The notes under the pieces are model-generated. The model had not been told where the DNA came from and did no database searches. It saw nothing but the letters and a program-made list of their open reading frames with translations. From UBA1422 sp041859095 (GTDB lineage Bacteria; Bacillota; Clostridia; Peptostreptococcales; Anaerovoracaceae), in assembly GCA_041859095.1 (NCBI GenBank), contig JBHEKY010000030.1, positions 1 to 22,321 of the forward strand: a stretch of DNA of 22,321 bases, written 5' to 3'. The position numbers and the translations under genes are program-made. How positions within the stretch are numbered: the stretch's first letter is position 1; every line of letters starts with the position of its first letter. Below are positions 16,409 through 22,321 of the stretch, in pieces.

Positions 16409-17025
16409 TGTTCTTTCCCGACCTTTCCGTACAAGGTTCTTACTTCATGAACCGTTCGATGAATCTTGCTTTTGACCGTAGATTCATTGAGATGTAAGTC
16501 GAGGGCGATTTGCGCCGAAGGTTGTTCGAGTACGTAATACAGGTAAAAAATCTTTTGAACATCATCCGGTTTGGTCTTAATAAAATCAGCAATCTGTTTG
16601 AGTAAAATCCGGTCTGCTACCACGTCATTCAGTTCAGGCTCTTCGCCATCTATCGGAATAACCTCTTTGGACCCCTCCTCCCGTTTCCAACCCATTGTGG
16701 AAAAAGGAAAAACATTCTTGATCTTCTCATGAAACGAATAATGCCTATATACCTTAGCCTTGGCCAATTGCATGACAAAGGCTTCCGGTTGGTGGATGTA
16801 GGATGTTCCCCGTCTGACCAGCACACGATAAAGCTCCGCATAGATTTCCTGTAGAATATCCGCGATATCCGAGGAATTACCGCACCGGGCTGTGACGTAA
16901 TGCAAGATTTTTTTGTATGTTTGATTGTAAATCTGGTCAAAGGTTGTGTCTAATTCCTGACTGCCCACCGGTTCACCGCCTCTCAGTAAGTAAGTGTACA
17001 ATTGGAGGGAAAAAGTTGCATCCAT
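16405..17025 (-). CDS. RNA polymerase sigma-70 family (ECF-like) sigma factor
   Basis: A 206-residue two-domain sigma factor. Region 2 spans about 30-105 (FDQIYNQTYKKILHYVT, then SSDIADILQEIYAELYRVL). Region 4 spans about 150-200 (DVQKIFYLYYVLEQPSAQIA, then LNESTVKSKIHRTVHEVR helix-turn-helix). Between them is a Glu-rich linker (residues 115-135). There is no region 1.1 or 3. It should direct RNA polymerase to a small regulon that probably includes its own operon. The ATG used has no recognisable Shine-Dalgarno; an in-frame GTG at residue 20 behind GAGAGGCGG is an alternative. A 4-base overlap couples it to the beta-propeller gene. Confidence 0.88.
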   Translation of the reverse strand: MDATFSLQLYTYLLRGGEPVGSQELDTTFDQIYNQTYKKILHYVTARCGNSSDIADILQEIYAELYRVLVRRGTSYIHQPEAFVMQLAKAKVYRHYSFHEKIKNVFPFSTMGWKREEGSKEVIPIDGEEPELNDVVADRILLKQIADFIKTKPDDVQKIFYLYYVLEQPSAQIALDLHLNESTVKSKIHRTVHEVRTLYGKVGKEQ

Positions 17026-17104
17026 TGTAGTAATGATTCGTTATATTCTTTGGTATTGTTTTTATTGATGATATCATATCACCCGGAATGATAAAATGGA
17101 AAGA

Positions 17105-17144
17105 AAAAAGGATTTTGCGGAACGGTTTCCGAAAAATCCTTTTT
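17105..17144 (-). terminator. Rho-independent terminator after the ferredoxin-like gene
   Basis: An inverted repeat AAAAAGGATTTT (17105-17116) and AAAATCCTTTTT (17133-17144), with an inner GGAA/TTCC pairing. On the minus strand it runs into TTTTTTCTTTCC. It closes the ferredoxin-like gene and insulates the sigma gene, so that gene needs its own promoter within 17026-17104. Confidence 0.8.
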
Positions 17145-17173
17145 GTTGATACATATTATTGGATTAGCGGGGT

Positions 17174-17896
17174 TTAATCCTCCAGGATTTGCCCGTCAGT
17201 GGAAATGGTGACTACCTGCCAGGGAATCATCTTTCCGCTGTTTTGAAGTGCTGTCTTCACAGCATACTCGATGCCTCCACAGCAAGGTACTTCCATTCTT
17301 ACGACTGTGACCGATTTTATGTCATTGTTCTGCAGAATTGCCGTTAACTTTTCTGCATAATCCCCTTCATCCAACTTAGGGCAACCAATCAGTGTAATCT
17401 TGTTTTTCATAAACTTGTTATGAAAATCGCCATAAGAAAACGCTGTACAGTCCGCTGCCACCAATAGATTCGCGTTGCTGAAATAGGGTGCATTGACTGG
17501 TACCAGTTTAATCTGAACCGGCCATTGGTTTAGTTGAGATCTGGGCTGTGCAACACTTTGTGGTGCAGCGGTCGTTCCTGGATCTGGTGCGATCATATCG
17601 TGACGCAATGCTTTCGCTTGCGTGCCGGGGCAACCGCATGCAACCGGTTCTGGTGCCGGCTGAGTCATGTTTCTTTCTACTTCTTCTTTGTTAAAAGCCA
17701 TGGCTTCACGTTCTTCAAAGGTAATGGCACCGGTCGGGCAAGCCGGCAGACAGTTGCCCAATCCATCGCAATAATCTTCCCGCATCAGCTTCGCTTTTCC
17801 CTCTACCATGCCGATGGCACCTTCGTGGCAAGCACTTACACAAATGCCGCAGCCGTTACACTTTTCTTCATCTATGGTTATGACCTGTCTTTTCAT
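17174..17896 (-). CDS. Ferredoxin-like Fe-S protein with extra C-terminal Cys domain
   Basis: A 240-residue cytoplasmic protein. The N-terminus is a two-cluster ferredoxin domain: Cys13, 16, 19, 23 form a full 4Fe-4S motif (CNGCGICVSAC). The second motif has Cys43, 49 and 53 but Leu46 at the remaining ligand position (CDGLGNCLPAC). A CGC pair follows at 87-89. The C-terminal half has further conserved-looking Cys sites (LIGCPKL, VPCCGGIEY) typical of Clostridial electron-transfer proteins of unknown role. The start at 17896 (MKRQVITID) is chosen because GAGAGG lies 8 bases upstream; two upstream in-frame ATGs are badly spaced. Monocistronic: own terminator downstream. Confidence 0.85.
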   Translation of the reverse strand: MKRQVITIDEEKCNGCGICVSACHEGAIGMVEGKAKLMREDYCDGLGNCLPACPTGAITFEEREAMAFNKEEVERNMTQPAPEPVACGCPGTQAKALRHDMIAPDPGTTAAPQSVAQPRSQLNQWPVQIKLVPVNAPYFSNANLLVAADCTAFSYGDFHNKFMKNKITLIGCPKLDEGDYAEKLTAILQNNDIKSVTVVRMEVPCCGGIEYAVKTALQNSGKMIPWQVVTISTDGQILED

Positions 17897-17936
17897 CTTC
17901 ATATCCTCTCTTATGTTGAAACTCACTTATGGTTTT

Positions 17937-17945
17937 CTTATACCA
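17937..17945 (-). promoter_or_regulatory. Possible promoter of the ferredoxin-like gene
   Basis: On the minus strand TGG-TATAAG (17937-17942 plus extension) is a near-consensus extended -10 about 40 bases before the chosen start. No good -35 is visible, so support is modest. Confidence 0.4.
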
Positions 17946-17967
17946 TATTGAGTCCAGTTAAAACAGG

Positions 17968-19101
17968 TTATTGATGATTAGCGACCCGATATTCAATCAT
18001 TCTTTGTATTAATTCCCATGGCATAGGTCTATCAAGCGGAAACTGTACTGCACCTTTTGAGTTTTTATAAGTGGACAAATCTTCTTTAAATGCTTCGATA
18101 CCCTCGGGCGTAGGATAGATACCAATGTGCTTTTTGTAACCGGCAAAATGAATCAGATTTTTTTTCATAGTGTAGGTTGGCATGCCGTATGCCATTCTTT
18201 CCAACGCTTCAGGGGCTTCTTTCAGAATCATTTCACGTAGCTTCTCTAAGATTGCCCGCACTTCATCAGGAAACGCCCCGATATATGCATCGACTTCAGG
18301 ATTCTTTCTAGCGTCATCGGCAATTGGTCCACTTATCTGGTGGTCACAATAGGAATCAATGGCCTTCTTAAGGAAATCCGTACAACCCTCACCGATTTTT
18401 TCGTAGTATTCACGAAATCTGGGGTCCTGACAATACATTTCGGCCAACCCCTTATGTGCCTCTGGTCTGTAGTAACCTTCTGGCCAGTACACGCAAAGCC
18501 ATCTTTTGTGTAGTTCACAGGCGGCCAAAGCAGCTTCTCCTTTCGGATCATTCGTTGCCAGGGCTGTTCCTATGGCTTCGTTGACTTCAATTGATAGCCT
18601 GGCTGCCTCTTCCATCTGTTGTTGTGTCATATTTTTTATCTTTTGATTGGCAGCGTGTGCTACCTCTTCTCCATACTTGTGACGGACCTCATCTCCATAC
18701 TTGGCCTCATTTTCGTCAATCATTTTTTGTTTGAAGCCTTCAAATTTTTCGTGGTCACTCATCGTGTTTTCTCCTTTCAACGTTTCAATTGTCTTTTGGA
18801 GGTTGCATATCAGCAAGTTCATCTGATCCCTCTGCCGCTGGATGGCGATTAGCTGGGATTTTAAAGCAGCTTCCCTGTTGAAACCGGGATGGTCAAGCAA
18901 GAGACTAATTTTTTCAAGCGAAAACCCCAACTCTCGAAAAAACAAGATTTGCTGGAGACGGTCAACTTCTTCGCCTCGATAAAATCGATATCCCGACGAC
19001 CTGATACCTGCTGGATTCAATAATCCAATTTGATGATAATACCTAAGGGTACGGGGGGTTACCCCGGATAACTCCGAGAGTTCTTTGATACTATACTCCA
19101 T
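17968..19101 (-). CDS. MerR-family regulator with TipAS and DUF1801 domains
   Basis: A 377-residue three-part fusion. Residues 1-70 are a MerR winged helix (MEYSIKELSELSGVTPRTLRYY); about 75-112 the dimer coiled coil; about 114-250 a TipAS-type ligand domain (DEVRHKYGEEVAHAANQKI, HKRWLCVYWPEGY, KGLAEMYCQDPRFREYYEKIGEGCTDF); about 265-375 a YdhG/DUF1801 domain (YGMPTYTMKKNLIHFAGYKKHIGIYP, KGAVQFPLDRPMP). TipA/Mta proteins bind drugs and activate their own and efflux promoters. Start 19101 fits GGAGG 8 bases upstream and the promoter start site; an ATG at 19116 would precede transcription. It lies just downstream of an ABC exporter pair. An internal start at residue 114 is likely. Confidence 0.9.
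   Translation of the reverse strand: MEYSIKELSELSGVTPRTLRYYHQIGLLNPAGIRSSGYRFYRGEEVDRLQQILFFRELGFSLEKISLLLDHPGFNREAALKSQLIAIQRQRDQMNLLICNLQKTIETLKGENTMSDHEKFEGFKQKMIDENEAKYGDEVRHKYGEEVAHAANQKIKNMTQQQMEEAARLSIEVNEAIGTALATNDPKGEAALAACELHKRWLCVYWPEGYYRPEAHKGLAEMYCQDPRFREYYEKIGEGCTDFLKKAIDSYCDHQISGPIADDARKNPEVDAYIGAFPDEVRAILEKLREMILKEAPEALERMAYGMPTYTMKKNLIHFAGYKKHIGIYPTPEGIEAFKEDLSTYKNSKGAVQFPLDRPMPWELIQRMIEYRVANHQ
18762..18777 (-). promoter_or_regulatory. Internal ribosome site for a stand-alone TipAS-DUF1801 product
   Basis: AAAGGAG (18771-18777, minus strand) lies 8 bases before an in-frame ATG (18760-18762) starting MSDHEKFEGFKQKM, exactly at the start of the TipAS domain. It would give a 264-residue product without the DNA-binding part. 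Streptomyces tipA is known to make such a short TipAS form from an in-frame internal start. Confidence 0.65.
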
Positions 19102-19121
19102 TTTCATTTCCTCCATGACTC

Positions 19122-19152
19122 ATCATAAAGTATGACGCAACGTCAAAGTCAA
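19122..19152 (-). promoter_or_regulatory. MerR-type promoter and operator of the regulator gene
   Basis: On the minus strand -35 TTGACT (19147-19152) and -10 TATGAT (19122-19127) are separated by 19 bases, the over-long spacing typical of MerR-activated promoters. The spacer holds the inverted repeat TGACG-TTG-CGTCA (19133-19145), expected for dimer binding. The start would lie near 19115, directly before the GGAGG site. Confidence 0.85.
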
Positions 19153-19170
19153 CGGATTATTTGAAAAGAT

Positions 19171-20049
19171 TTAATTTGTTTTCATTTTGCGGACTCGCCA
19201 GATGCTCAACGCAATAAAGACGGCCGTTACGAGGGATAAGTACAGAATCATCATTTGGTCGCTAAGCGGTTCTCCACCTACGTAGAATTCAACCCCAAAA
19301 ACTTTGTTGTATTCTTCCAGTACTTCCGCAGGTGCGTTTTCGAAAACCCTGCTCAATGGCACTTCCATGAACAACTGTCTTAACAAGACTGCGCCATGGG
19401 AAGTCGGGAAAACTTGAATCAAATATTGTACCCCTTGTGGTAGAACGCCAATGGGCACATAGATGCCAGCCAAAAAACCAATCATTGTTCCTGTAATGGT
19501 GCTCACCGTTGAAAATGCTGTTGAGGAACGAACAAAGCTGGTGATAAAAAACAACATTGCCGTAGAGTTAATCACGCAAAGCAGCAACACAGCGATCGTT
19601 TTGGCCATTGCTGCAATCGAGAGCATTTGTCCGCCTGCTAAGACAATATATACTTCCATGACGAATAAGCCTACCACCGTAATGACAACGCCGATGATAA
19701 ATGCGGAGATGATGTAGCTGAATACGATGGTCATGCGGCGAATTGGTGCTGTCATAAAATCACGCATTGCTTTGGTTTCCTGATCCCGCACCATGACGGC
19801 CAAGGCTCCAAGACTAACTGTGACCGTGTTTACAGCAAGTAATCCACCCATAATCCAGGAGTCAACAAGGAAGCGGATGTCGTCGGCGTCTCCAACCATG
19901 CTTTTCAGTGATTTTACCTGAGTATCCGCAAGAAAAAGCGCATAAAGTGCAATAATAATAATGACAGATAAAAACGAGAAAAACACAGCTGACCTGTCCC
20001 GGAAAAAGACCCATAAATTTCGTTTAATTAGGTTTTGTATCCCTGTCAT
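19171..20049 (-). CDS. ABC-2 type exporter permease
   Basis: A 292-residue membrane protein with six predicted helices: one near 20-40, then a cluster from about 70 to 215 and one at the C-terminus (MMILYLSLVTAVFIALSIW). It has the ABC-2 pattern with AVMVRDQETKAMRDFMTAPIRR before the second membrane group and GFLAGIYVPIGVLPQGVQYLIQVFPTSH near the end. Together with the ATPase it probably exports a drug or lipid-like compound (DrrB-like). Its start overlaps the ATPase stop by four bases. The substrate is unknown; the TipAS-type regulator downstream suggests a link with drug resistance. Confidence 0.9.
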   Translation of the reverse strand: MTGIQNLIKRNLWVFFRDRSAVFFSFLSVIIIIALYALFLADTQVKSLKSMVGDADDIRFLVDSWIMGGLLAVNTVTVSLGALAVMVRDQETKAMRDFMTAPIRRMTIVFSYIISAFIIGVVITVVGLFVMEVYIVLAGGQMLSIAAMAKTIAVLLLCVINSTAMLFFITSFVRSSTAFSTVSTITGTMIGFLAGIYVPIGVLPQGVQYLIQVFPTSHGAVLLRQLFMEVPLSRVFENAPAEVLEEYNKVFGVEFYVGGEPLSDQMMILYLSLVTAVFIALSIWRVRKMKTN

Positions 20050-20975
20050 GCCTGTTCGCCTCCTTCCCGGATTTCACGGCCTGTGATATTAATAAATACG
20101 TCGTCCATGGTTCCACCGATAACTTCAAAGTTTTCGATCAAGGATTCCACATTTTTTAGAATGTCCAAGGCCTTCATACTGTTTTGCACCGGCACTTCAA
20201 TGTATCCAACACCCCGTTTAAATGGGATGTTTTTTTGTTGTAAAAATTTCAGCAAAGCAGCTTCTTCTTTTGCAATCATACGGAGATGGTCGTTGCTATA
20301 TTTTGCACGTAGTTCCGTTGGTGTGCCTGATGCCACTATTTTGCCGTGGTCGATGATGGCTACATCATCCGCCAAGGCTGCCTCTTCCATATAATGAGTG
20401 GTTAAGAATACCGTCATATTCCTTTCCTTTTGAAGTTTTCGCACAGTCTCCCAAACCTGCAACCTTGTTTGAGGATCCAAACCTGTTGTCGGTTCGTCCA
20501 GAATAAGGATTTTAGGGATATTGATCAAAGCCCTGGCAATGTCTGCTCTCCTTCTCTGGCCTCCTGACAGTTTCCCATATTTTTTGTCAGCATACTCGGC
20601 AATCCCGAGAACTCCTGCTATTTCATTAAATCTCTTTTTGAATTCCTCGTGGTGGATTCCGTAAAACCCTGCCCTGACTTGTATGTTTTCCCTTACACTC
20701 AGCAGATCATCCAGTAATGAATCTTGGAAAACCACACCGATTTGGTTTCTGATGCTGTCGTTATCCTGCGACAACAGATGGCCATCTACGCGGACCTCTC
20801 CTGCGGTTTTTTGAAGCAACGTGCAGATGATATTGATTGTCGTAGATTTGCCAGCGCCATTGGGCCCTAAAAATGCAAATAGAGAGGACTCTTCCACCTC
20901 AAAGGAAATCCGATCTACAGCAATAAAATGCCCATAATTTTTGGTCAGTCCTTTAATCTCAATTACTTTTGACAT
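20046..20975 (-). CDS. ABC exporter ATP-binding protein (DrrA-like)
   Basis: A 309-residue ATPase with all key motifs: Walker A GPNGAGKST (37-45), Q-loop VVFQD (81-85), signature LSGGQ (136-140), Walker B ILILDEP (156-162) and H-loop His194 (LTTHYMEEA). The roughly 80-residue C-terminal extension (VASGTPTELRAKY, ending DVFINITGREIREG) is typical of DrrA/NodI-like exporters. The ATG follows GGGAG. It lies 38 bases after the Fe-S protein gene with no visible promoter or terminator between them, so the three genes may be one transcript. Confidence 0.93.
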   Translation of the reverse strand: MSKVIEIKGLTKNYGHFIAVDRISFEVEESSLFAFLGPNGAGKSTTINIICTLLQKTAGEVRVDGHLLSQDNDSIRNQIGVVFQDSLLDDLLSVRENIQVRAGFYGIHHEEFKKRFNEIAGVLGIAEYADKKYGKLSGGQRRRADIARALINIPKILILDEPTTGLDPQTRLQVWETVRKLQKERNMTVFLTTHYMEEAALADDVAIIDHGKIVASGTPTELRAKYSNDHLRMIAKEEAALLKFLQQKNIPFKRGVGYIEVPVQNSMKALDILKNVESLIENFEVIGGTMDDVFINITGREIREGGEQA

Positions 20976-21013
20976 ATTACTCCCTTCTGTCTGGCTAAAA
21001 AATTAAGTACAGC

Positions 21014-21871
21014 CTAACCTTTTGGTCTACCGTTTTGGCATGGAATGCCAGCTTGGCATAGGCCACATCCCAATATATAGTCTCCCCTCACAATGTCTTT
21101 TGGCCAGTATTTAGTTGAGAACTCTTCTTCGTAGTCTTCACAAGCATTTTTGTCATGACCTTGCTCCGTAATCGCCTGTATGGGGCATCGGCTCATGCAA
21201 ACACCGCAACTGCCATCCTGAAAATACAAACACCATTCATGATAATCTTGATACGGACGCTCACAGACTTCCAGAGGCGCTTCGATAATCAAAGTTGTAA
21301 ACCTCACCGCTTTACCTTTTTCCGTAATGAGCCCCTCCGATAAGCCAAAGGTGCCCAAGCCTGAAATATATGCCGCGTGACGATGAGACCATGTGGATGA
21401 TAGTCCGAAGTTGCCATCCTTATGGACCATTAGTCCCGGCAGCAGCTCTATTGATGCGCATCTTGTACCAAGCGCTTCAAGAGACTTGGTAATATTCTCT
21501 GAAAACTCTCGAATCAGGGGCTCCCATTCTCCACGAGTGACAATCCATTCTCTAGATGGGCACACGGTTTCTTTGGATTGTGACTCTTTGGATTCCATAG
21601 TCTGTGGAAAACAGATGGAAACCACCCTGAGTTGCCCTTCGCTGCTTTCGCCAGGATACTTCAGTCGAAAAGCTTCCAATGGACTCCAATGAAAAGGTCC
21701 AATGTGTTCCTTGAGGAAAGTATAATACGGATCGTCCCCATTGGAAACACCAAAAAAAGGCGCATCCCACATGACGTGATCCGGCCTTCCCAAAGTTGAA
21801 AAGTGATTTGAATCTAATGATTCATAAGTTTTCTGAATGACTTGATCCAGTTGTTGAAGGTTGATACTCAT
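21014..21871 (-). CDS. QueG-like Fe-S protein (epoxyqueuosine reductase-related)
   Basis: A 285-residue protein whose C-terminal third resembles the double-cluster ferredoxin domain of QueG-like proteins. SHRHAAYISGLGTFGLSEGLIT is typical of the family, followed by Cys222-x2-Cys225-x3-Cys229-Pro and then Cys269-x2-Cys272-x5-Cys278 (CGLCQAGIPC). The fourth Cys of the first motif is not in its usual place; Cys214 or Cys244 could substitute. It may be a reductase of a modified tRNA base or a related corrinoid/Fe-S enzyme, but the N-terminal half is not clearly QueG, so the function is open. Start: GGAG before ATG. It directly follows the tRNA cluster terminator. Confidence 0.75.
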   Translation of the reverse strand: MSINLQQLDQVIQKTYESLDSNHFSTLGRPDHVMWDAPFFGVSNGDDPYYTFLKEHIGPFHWSPLEAFRLKYPGESSEGQLRVVSICFPQTMESKESQSKETVCPSREWIVTRGEWEPLIREFSENITKSLEALGTRCASIELLPGLMVHKDGNFGLSSTWSHRHAAYISGLGTFGLSEGLITEKGKAVRFTTLIIEAPLEVCERPYQDYHEWCLYFQDGSCGVCMSRCPIQAITEQGHDKNACEDYEEEFSTKYWPKDIVRGDYILGCGLCQAGIPCQNGRPKG

Positions 21872-21898
21872 TTACAGCTCCTATCAAAACCTAGATTT

Positions 21899-21932
21899 GA
21901 AAAACTCTCAAGACAGTTGCTGCCTTGAGAGT
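21899..21932 (-). terminator. Terminator of the tRNA cluster
   Basis: An inverted repeat ACTCTCAAG (21904-21912) and CTTGAGAGT (21924-21932) with an 11-base loop, followed on the minus strand by TTTTTC. It lies 8 bases after the CCA end of tRNA-Cys. Confidence 0.85.
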
Positions 21933-21939
21933 CCCTTTT

Positions 21940-22014
<75 letters not shown>

Positions 22015-22018
22015 ATAT

Positions 22019-22093
22019 TGGCTAGGGTAGCAGGATTCGAACCTGCGAGTGATGGAATCAGAATCCACTGCCTTACCACTTGGCTATACCCCA
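22019..22093 (-). tRNA. tRNA-Gln (anticodon CTG)
   Basis: Acceptor TGGGGTA/TACCCTA with one G-U pair, anticodon loop TTCTGAT giving CTG, T-arm GTTCGAATC, encoded CCA. The body matches the common Firmicutes tRNA-Gln. CTG reads only CAG, so a TTG isoacceptor should exist elsewhere. Confidence 0.95.
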
Positions 22094-22099
22094 AAGTAA

Positions 22100-22176
22100 T
22101 GGGGTGGATGATGGGACTCGAACCCACGAATGACGGAGCCACAACCCGTTGTCTTAACCACTTGACTACATCCACC
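22100..22176 (-). tRNA. tRNA-His (anticodon GTG)
   Basis: Acceptor GTGGATG/CATCCAC with the His-specific extra G at position -1 (base 22176) facing the discriminator C (22103). Anticodon loop TTGTGGC gives GTG. CCA is encoded. Confidence 0.96.
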
Positions 22177-22180
22177 ATAT

Positions 22181-22257
22181 TGGCGATCCGGATCGGGCTC
22201 GAACCGACGACCTCCAGCGTGACAGGCTGGCATTCTAACCAACTGAACTACCGGACC
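22181..22257 (-). tRNA. tRNA-Asp (anticodon GTC)
   Basis: Acceptor GGTCCGG/CCGGATC with one G-U pair, anticodon stem CCAGC/GCTGG around loop CTGTCAC giving GTC, T-arm GTTCGAGCC, encoded CCA. Confidence 0.96.
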
Positions 22258-22268
22258 AAATGTTTAAA

Positions 22269-22321
22269 TGGTGGGCGCTATAGGGCTCGAACCTATGACC
22301 CTCTGCTTGTAAGGCAGATGC
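22269..22321 (-). tRNA. tRNA-Val (anticodon TAC), 5' part outside the window
   Basis: The 3' part is present: anticodon stem TCTGC/GCAGA with loop CTTACAA giving TAC, T-arm GTTCGAGCC, acceptor strand AGCGCCC and an encoded CCA. The D-arm and 5' acceptor strand are cut off by the window edge. Confidence 0.9.

Noticed and set aside
21872..21903. Promoter for the QueG-like gene next to the tRNA terminator
   Set aside because: TTGAGA-17-TTTGAT can be drawn but overlaps the terminator stem and would start at the ribosome site; too weak to call.

Overview
The window looks like a stretch of a low-to-mid GC Gram-positive anaerobe of class Clostridia. The signs are the Firmicutes housekeeping order around prs-pth-mfd-mazG-hup-rqcP, the presence of spoVG and a PurR-type pur repressor, strong Shine-Dalgarno sites, ferredoxin-like proteins and a THF riboswitch on a folate ECF transporter gene. 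I cannot name the species.

Left edge (1-991): on the minus strand there are two tandem strong promoters and a leader typical of an rRNA operon. The 16S gene is inferred to lie just beyond base 1. Next come a small HD-domain hydrolase gene and a THF riboswitch controlling folT on the plus strand.

Core (1498-12797, minus strand): one long, tightly packed run, in transcription order murC, a GlmU acetyltransferase without its N-terminal uridyltransferase domain, prs, pth, mfd, an MTA/SAH-type deaminase, a SpoVB/YabM-like flippase, mazG, hup, a terminator, rqcP. Several genes overlap by 1-14 bases. The order matches the Bacillus purR-spoVG-glmU-prs-pth-mfd-spoVT-yabM-mazG-rqcP region, with three changes: purR and spoVG are flipped to face the other way, murC heads the run, and the deaminase sits where spoVT would be.

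Middle (12798-17146): divergent murC and purR promoters, purR and spoVG on the plus strand, and a bidirectional terminator. Convergent to these lies a sigma-70 family (ECF-like) factor gene overlapping a gene for a membrane-anchored extracellular beta-propeller protein. This pair is the best candidate here for an unexplored signalling system.

Right part (17174-21871, minus strand): a QueG-like Fe-S protein, an ABC-2 exporter pair, a MerR-TipAS-DUF1801 regulator with a classical 19-bp-spacer MerR promoter, and a ferredoxin-like protein. The regulator gene and the beta-propeller gene each carry a strong internal Shine-Dalgarno plus ATG exactly at a domain boundary, suggesting two products per gene.

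Right edge (21899-22321): a tRNA cluster on the minus strand, Val (cut by the edge), Asp, His, Gln, Cys, ending in a terminator.
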